The notes under the pieces are model-generated. The model saw only the letters and a list, made by a program, of their open reading frames with translations, had not been told where the DNA came from and searched no databases. A stretch of DNA of 18,010 nt, from the NCBI GenBank assembly GCA_937919945.1, contig CALESY010000083.1, forward strand, positions 1-18,010. The letters run 5' to 3'. Each line of letters opens with the position of its first letter. Position 1 is the first letter of the stretch. Source of the DNA: an uncultured Chitinophagaceae bacterium. Its GTDB lineage: Bacteria; Bacteroidota; Bacteroidia; Chitinophagales; Chitinophagaceae. The translations under genes were made by a program, and so were the position numbers. Below, in pieces: positions 14,327 through 18,010 of this stretch.

Positions 14327-16639
14327 TTAGTTGCTTAATACTTCTTCAGTAGAATTGGTAAAATCTTTGCGGTGAAAAGTATAGAACCTGCCTTTAAACT
14401 TTACATATTCACAACACAAGTGTATTTCTCCATTTGACTCTCGCCGTTCACTAATACGAGGAAAATATTTTGATGAAGGGTAGTCAGACGATTTGTACCC
14501 CATACGTTTCAGCACTTCACTAACATAGCTTTTATTGTTTTGCTGTTTTATTAAAGAAGCCATATCCGTAAGAGGCATTGTTATTACGTGTTCTCCGCTT
14601 GATTCGAATAATTCCGTTAACGCAATTTCAATTTGTTTTTCTACAGTTATCTTACTATGAGCGACAATAGATTGCAATGCTTCTGTTACCAACAGACGGC
14701 TTTCAAACCAATGTCGTTCTTTTTCTGGGGCTTTGATTTGACGGGCGTTCAGATAATGCAGGAAATTGGGTATCTCATCCACCATCTTACGTAGCAGCTT
14801 CACATCAAGTGTTTCTTCAGACAAGGTAGGGACACGAATAACCCAAAACCTGATTTCATGTTTGTCAATGCGAATGAAATCTTCTTCTCTATTCGATATG
14901 AGAATAAACTTGGCAAAAGTAGGTATGCTTTTCTGGTCTTTGCCCTTGCTGTTCCATATAGCAGACTTAGCTGTAGATAATGCCTTTAGTCGTTCGACTA
15001 CCACTTCTTGGTCAACTTTCGTTTCGTCTACCATGACAATCAGCTTGCTAATCCAATGCGCGTTAAACTCGCTTTTTAAATCAGCATTACCTACGATAGC
15101 CATATTTTCCTTATACAGTTCTTTCAGCCAGTCTCCGAAAGTAGTTTTACCTGTTTGTCGTTCTTTACTTATTAAACAAAGTATAGGAAGTACCTGCTGT
15201 GGTTTTTGATACAACAACTGTAAATAATCTAACCCCAATTCCCAACGTTCAACAGCAGAGTCGGCATCGTTCTTATCTAATAGAATTTGTTCTGTGCCAA
15301 AAATATGCTTTATAAACTCCAACGTATGTGTGCATTTTGCATCTTCCTCACTTTGATGCCAATCGAAAGGATGGTATAGATTATAGCAGTTATGTATGAC
15401 TTGCTGGTAATCTATATGACTGGGTACATTGCAGAATGAAGTGTATTTGCGGATGTGGTCAAAGATGTCTTTACCATTATCGTCCAAAATGGTTTTACGC
15501 TCCCTGCGTTCAAAAGTTTTTACAATCGTATTCCATTGGTCTGGTATTTCTACATATTGATAATAGGTATCACCTACCCTGAAATAATCAGCCGCACTTT
15601 TGGGGGTTACAATAGTGCATTTTAATAAGCTCTGGTCGTAGCGGTATGTTGTGCCAAAAAACTTAAAGGGAGCATCTTTCAGTTCAGGACGTTGTTCTAA
15701 GTGAAAATGATAAAAATCATCTACATCACCCAGCATAAAATGTCGGTACACCAACCTTGTAGAACGGGTAATCTCTATTCTTGTAAAATATTCCCCACTG
15801 TAGACACCAGCTTTCTGTACTCTGAAATCATTAAACTCATCAACCACTTTCTGTATCTCAGCATGACTTAGCGTACAAAGCAAATCATCAATCCCTTTAG
15901 GGCTGTCAGATAATTCTGATGAGTTGATATGTGCAAAATACAAGCGAATACCTTCCTTACTCATCAGGTCATAGAAAGACTCAACACTTTTATAGAAAGT
16001 ATACGGCCGCATGGACAAGTCTACCTGCCCAGAGACTTCTTTGGATGTGATATTACGGCAATCACCATCCTGTAACCATACCAATCTTTGTACCTGACAT
16101 TTCTTAATGAGCATGATAATATCTTCATGCATAAACCCGTCTTTGTCTCTGAGGCAGGTAATAGATGGTAGCCCTATACAATAAATGCCATGCATAGTCG
16201 CTTTATATGCTTTAAAATGTCCTTCTGTCAGGTATAGCGTATCAATCTGCTCACCTGACTCAAAGCAATCCAGTAATAGTGGAGGAAAGAATGGAAGTGT
16301 CTTTTGTCCTTTGGGGATGTCATATTTTTGAACAGACTTATCTTTCCTCGTTTTAGGATGTAATAACCTGGTCTGACGATATTCCCTTGTTTTCTGTTTA
16401 CCCTCAAGGCTGCGGAACCATTGAACTTCTCTTTTGATGGAATATAGCAATATACCAATACCCTTCTCGTTTGCCTCGAAAATGCGGTATTTCTTCTTTT
16501 TATTGGGCAAGCCATGGTATTCGGTATTTATAAAACTATCCGTATACAGGTCTATCTCAAGCATTTCGTTACTAATGCCAAGCACTTTCATTCGCTCTTC
16601 AAAGAAATGCTGAGTATCTGTTGTCGGACTATTAACCAT
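14327..16639 (-). CDS. Primase-helicase: Toprim-like domain plus SF3 helicase
   Basis: I choose the ATG at 16639 (770 residues); a GTG one codon upstream is possible. Residue numbers here count that GTG as 1. Residues about 135-255 look like a primase-associated Toprim (DUF3854-like) domain: LYLTEGHFKA (136-145, Glu140), GLPSI, WLQDGDC (Asp192, Asp194) and SPKGIDDLL (247-255). Residues about 485-610 form an SF3 (D5/P4-type) helicase: Walker A SKERQTGKTT (492-501, Lys499), Walker B KLIVMVDE (533-540) and motif C FILISNREE (579-587, Asn584). A C-terminal winged-helix-like region follows. Proteins of this type start and unwind DNA in phage and plasmid replication. It is the last gene of the minus-strand operon that begins with a repressor, and it overlaps no other gene. 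Confidence 0.75.
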   Translation of the reverse strand: MVNSPTTDTQHFFEERMKVLGISNEMLEIDLYTDSFINTEYHGLPNKKKKYRIFEANEKGIGILLYSIKREVQWFRSLEGKQKTREYRQTRLLHPKTRKDKSVQKYDIPKGQKTLPFFPPLLLDCFESGEQIDTLYLTEGHFKAYKATMHGIYCIGLPSITCLRDKDGFMHEDIIMLIKKCQVQRLVWLQDGDCRNITSKEVSGQVDLSMRPYTFYKSVESFYDLMSKEGIRLYFAHINSSELSDSPKGIDDLLCTLSHAEIQKVVDEFNDFRVQKAGVYSGEYFTRIEITRSTRLVYRHFMLGDVDDFYHFHLEQRPELKDAPFKFFGTTYRYDQSLLKCTIVTPKSAADYFRVGDTYYQYVEIPDQWNTIVKTFERRERKTILDDNGKDIFDHIRKYTSFCNVPSHIDYQQVIHNCYNLYHPFDWHQSEEDAKCTHTLEFIKHIFGTEQILLDKNDADSAVERWELGLDYLQLLYQKPQQVLPILCLISKERQTGKTTFGDWLKELYKENMAIVGNADLKSEFNAHWISKLIVMVDETKVDQEVVVERLKALSTAKSAIWNSKGKDQKSIPTFAKFILISNREEDFIRIDKHEIRFWVIRVPTLSEETLDVKLLRKMVDEIPNFLHYLNARQIKAPEKERHWFESRLLVTEALQSIVAHSKITVEKQIEIALTELFESSGEHVITMPLTDMASLIKQQNNKSYVSEVLKRMGYKSSDYPSSKYFPRISERRESNGEIHLCCEYVKFKGRFYTFHRKDFTNSTEEVLSN

Positions 16640-16692
16640 CACTGTGCGCAGGTGTGCAGCATTCGATAGGATGTTATCGTTGCTTTATTAAA

Positions 16693-16708
16693 TGATAACG
16701 AGTTAAGT
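16693..16708. promoter_or_regulatory. Candidate regulator site upstream of the primase
   Basis: TGATAACGAGTTAAGT here closely matches TGATAACGTTTAAGT at 17316-17330, differing in the base or two between TGATAACG and TTAAGT. A GTTATC half-site 15 bases away forms an inverted pair with GATAAC. This fits an operator, but binding is inferred. Confidence 0.35.
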
Positions 16709-16987
16709 CTATTGCAGGATGACAACATGCCCCTTGCTTATTTCATATCTAATCGAAAGCCTGTCAAGTATACCGGTTATGGAAGGCATTAACTGTGCTT
16801 CCAAATGGCTGACATTTGAATTTAAACTGGTCAGTTCCATACCGAATGAAATCATACGTACTTTGCAGGCATAGCATTGGCATGTCTGGTATTGTTCTTC
16901 CAAGGCGAGGTATAGTTCCTCATACCTTGGTTGCAGTGCGGAAAGGGAATGGTATAATTCCAGCACTTGCTCCATATTGGAATTCAT
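16709..16987 (-). CDS. Small hypothetical protein with CxCxxC motif
   Basis: The 92-residue product is mostly helical (residues 4-34 and 48-75) with a CQCYAC motif (Cys36, Cys38, Cys41) between two helices. Three close cysteines could bind a metal as part of a dimer, but there is no complete zinc finger. Its ATG overlaps the stop of the upstream regulator by one base (TAATG), so the two are almost certainly translationally coupled. It is followed 66 bp later by the primase gene. A role in the phage switch or in replication is implied by position only. Confidence 0.55.
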   Translation of the reverse strand: MNSNMEQVLELYHSLSALQPRYEELYLALEEQYQTCQCYACKVRMISFGMELTSLNSNVSHLEAQLMPSITGILDRLSIRYEISKGHVVILQ

Positions 16988-17232
16988 TATTTCTTAATTG
17001 TAGGGTATTCAAAATCGGTAATGTCTTTGTTCAATATCTTACATATAGCTTCGACTGTTTCACGACGGACATAGCTGGTGTCATCTTGTTTCATATACAT
17101 GATGCGTCTAATTGTGTACCTGCTCTGTCCACTTTCTTTAACTAACTTGTTTATTGTCAATCGTTTACTTTGTGTGCTATAGGTAGACAGCCACTCTTTG
17201 AGTTTATACCGGTAGGTTTTATTAAGTTCCAT
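16987..17232 (-). CDS. Cro/XRE-like DNA-binding regulator
   Basis: The 81-residue protein carries a helix-turn-helix at about residues 24-68. Helix 2 lies in RLTINKLVKESG, the recognition helix in QSRYTIRRIM, and the fold closes with RRETVEAICKILN. Its size and layout are those of Cro-like or small XRE repressors in phage switches. It is the first gene of a minus-strand operon with the CxCxxC protein and the primase. It faces a second XRE gene across a 171-bp divergent control region, a common lysogeny-switch layout. Whether it represses or activates is unknown. Confidence 0.7.
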   Translation of the reverse strand: MELNKTYRYKLKEWLSTYSTQSKRLTINKLVKESGQSRYTIRRIMYMKQDDTSYVRRETVEAICKILNKDITDFEYPTIKK

Positions 17233-17286
17233 TTTGTATTTATATTCCTTATTATGCCCAATTTCCTATCTATTGTATGCTAATCC

Positions 17287-17317
17287 TTGCTTATTTGTCT
17301 AAAATATTGTACATTTG
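17287..17317 (+). promoter_or_regulatory. Bacteroidota-type promoter for the XRE coiled-coil gene
   Basis: TTG at 17287-17289 and TACATTTG at 17310-17317 are spaced 20 bases apart and match TTG-N20-TAnnTTTG. The leader to the ATG at 17404 is about 80 bases. The -7 element overlaps the TGATAACG...TTAAGT motif at 17316-17330, so a bound regulator would be expected to affect initiation. Confidence 0.6.
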
Positions 17318-17330
17318 ATAACGTTTAAGT
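17316..17330. promoter_or_regulatory. Candidate regulator site in the divergent control region
   Basis: TGATAACGTTTAAGT overlaps the end of the plus-strand promoter's TAnnTTTG element. Its near copy lies upstream of the primase gene (16693-16708). The position fits autorepression or mutual repression by one of the two flanking HTH proteins. Confidence 0.35.
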
Positions 17331-17334
17331 AATG

Positions 17335-17342
17335 CAAAAGTA
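17335..17342 (-). promoter_or_regulatory. Possible -7 element for the minus-strand operon
   Basis: The minus strand reads TACTTTTG here, a match to TAnnTTTG, about 100 bases upstream of the Cro-like gene. No TTG occurs at the right distance, so the assignment is weak. If real, the two divergent promoters would be only about 20 bases apart. Confidence 0.3.
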
Positions 17343-17403
17343 ATAAAAAGGCATAAAACATGAAAAGATATTTATTCATCACTGTACTACGCTCATATAA
17401 TCA

Positions 17404-17877
17404 ATGAAAGTTTTCGATTTAAAGAAATTCAGGGGTAGTACAGGGCTTAATCAAGAGGCGTTTGCCAAACGTATTCAACGATCACAAACTACAGTCAGCA
17501 GAATAGAAAAAGGAGAAAAAGCAATTAGTGATAAATTTTTGGATGCAGTCAGTAAAGGTTTTTCTATTGATTTAGAGGTATATAAAAGTTATAACCAACA
17601 GGTTGATAAGATTACTATTCACTCAAAGGGATTAACGGTTAATCATTCAGGTAATAATCATTCATCTAACAAACACGACATAGTTGATTTAGAGCAGCGA
17701 TATTATAAGTTACTGGAAGAAAGAACAAAAATCGAAAATGAATATCACGCTCTATATGCGAAGCTGCAAATGTTAGAGCCAGCGTTGGTAGCAGAAAATA
17801 ATGAGCTACTTAAAAAACTCAGCTCACAAAATGATATAATCTTAGTATTACTTAATCAGCGCAACACAGCTAAATAG
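17404..17877 (+). CDS. XRE-family regulator with long coiled-coil C-terminus
   Basis: The 157-residue protein has an N-terminal XRE helix-turn-helix (residues 5-57: FRGSTGLNQEAFAKRI, then SQTTVSRIEKGEKAISD). A polar, Asn/Ser/His-rich linker (72-92) follows, then a coiled coil of about 50 residues (93-145). The same plan (HTH plus coiled coil) is seen in the regulator at 12614-12970, but sequence similarity outside the HTH is low. It is divergent from the Cro-like gene. I read it as the candidate lysogenic repressor or a mobile-element control protein. There is no LexA-like peptidase domain, so any induction would not be by self-cleavage. Confidence 0.7.
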   Translation: MKVFDLKKFRGSTGLNQEAFAKRIQRSQTTVSRIEKGEKAISDKFLDAVSKGFSIDLEVYKSYNQQVDKITIHSKGLTVNHSGNNHSSNKHDIVDLEQRYYKLLEERTKIENEYHALYAKLQMLEPALVAENNELLKKLSSQNDIILVLLNQRNTAK

Positions 17878-17954
17878 CAAATGCCTATGTAGTGCAAAGC
17901 ATTTTCTAATAATAAAAAAACAATAGATATACTGTATAAAAAAAATTGCTTTCA

Positions 17955-17985
17955 ATATTTTTATATTTACTAGAAATAAAAATAT
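17955..17985. repeat. Perfect 10-bp AT-rich inverted repeat
   Basis: ATATTTTTAT (17955-17964) and ATAAAAATAT (17976-17985) form a hairpin with an 11-base loop, 78 bases after the XRE stop codon. It may be a weak terminator or a regulatory site for a gene beyond the window edge. The 133 bp after the XRE gene otherwise hold nothing recognisable. Confidence 0.4.
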
Positions 17986-18010
17986 GTTTATGCGATTAAG
18001 TCAACTATCA

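Noticed and set aside
14766..15209. 147-codon plus-strand open frame opposite the primase
   Set aside because: It is Ser/Leu-rich, without motifs, and lies fully opposite the SF3 helicase region, whose Walker and motif C residues are well preserved.
1..18010. CRISPR array, tRNA, integrase, transposase or attachment site
   Set aside because: No regularly spaced repeats, cloverleaf, recombinase motif or long terminal duplication was seen. An integrase may lie outside the window.

Overview
The window reads as late and early parts of a temperate phage, or a phage-derived element, in a Bacteroidota host. The host call is an inference. It rests on leaders without Shine-Dalgarno sites, promoter-like TTG-N17/20-TAnnTTTG elements, and protein types familiar from phages and mobile elements of that phylum. 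There are no tRNA or rRNA genes, CRISPR arrays, transposases or integrases, and no convincing attachment site. The left end cuts into a structural gene, so the element extends beyond the window on that side.

Region 1 (1-2574, + strand): the 3' end of a tail-fibre-like gene is followed by a strong intrinsic terminator. Then comes a lysis-type cluster: a small two-helix membrane protein that may be a holin, a membrane-anchored coiled-coil protein like a spanin, and a membrane-anchored disordered protein with a peptidoglycan-binding domain. The first two genes overlap by 170 nt. A T7 tract suggests a frameshift or an indel that would turn this into an ATGA junction.

Region 2 (2629-12543, + strand): a tight run of five genes. 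Two are lytic transglycosylases, with a solo adenine-type methyltransferase between them. Next is a 2024-residue protein that joins an adenine methyltransferase, two MutS-domain-I-like segments, a strawberry-notch-type SF2 helicase and a coiled coil. Last is a 604-residue protein ending in a RadA-like ATPase. Cell-wall hydrolases next to a giant methyltransferase-helicase recall the polyvalent proteins that phages are thought to inject with their DNA, and the DarB antirestriction protein of phage P1. This is the most interesting system in the window. A perfect 13-bp stem ends the run.

Region 3 (12544-14326): a convergent XRE-type regulator, a 71-residue conserved-looking small protein, and about 990 bp of very AT-rich DNA without a convincing gene. 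That stretch carries repeated short motifs and could be a replication or control region, or a degraded segment.

Region 4 (14327-18010): a minus-strand regulatory and replication operon. It holds a Cro/XRE-like repressor, a small CxCxxC protein and a Toprim-like/SF3 helicase primase. A divergent XRE coiled-coil regulator lies opposite it. The arrangement resembles a phage lysogeny and replication switch. This part is visibly more AT-rich than region 2, so it may have a different history. Domain calls come from motifs read by eye; no database search was run.
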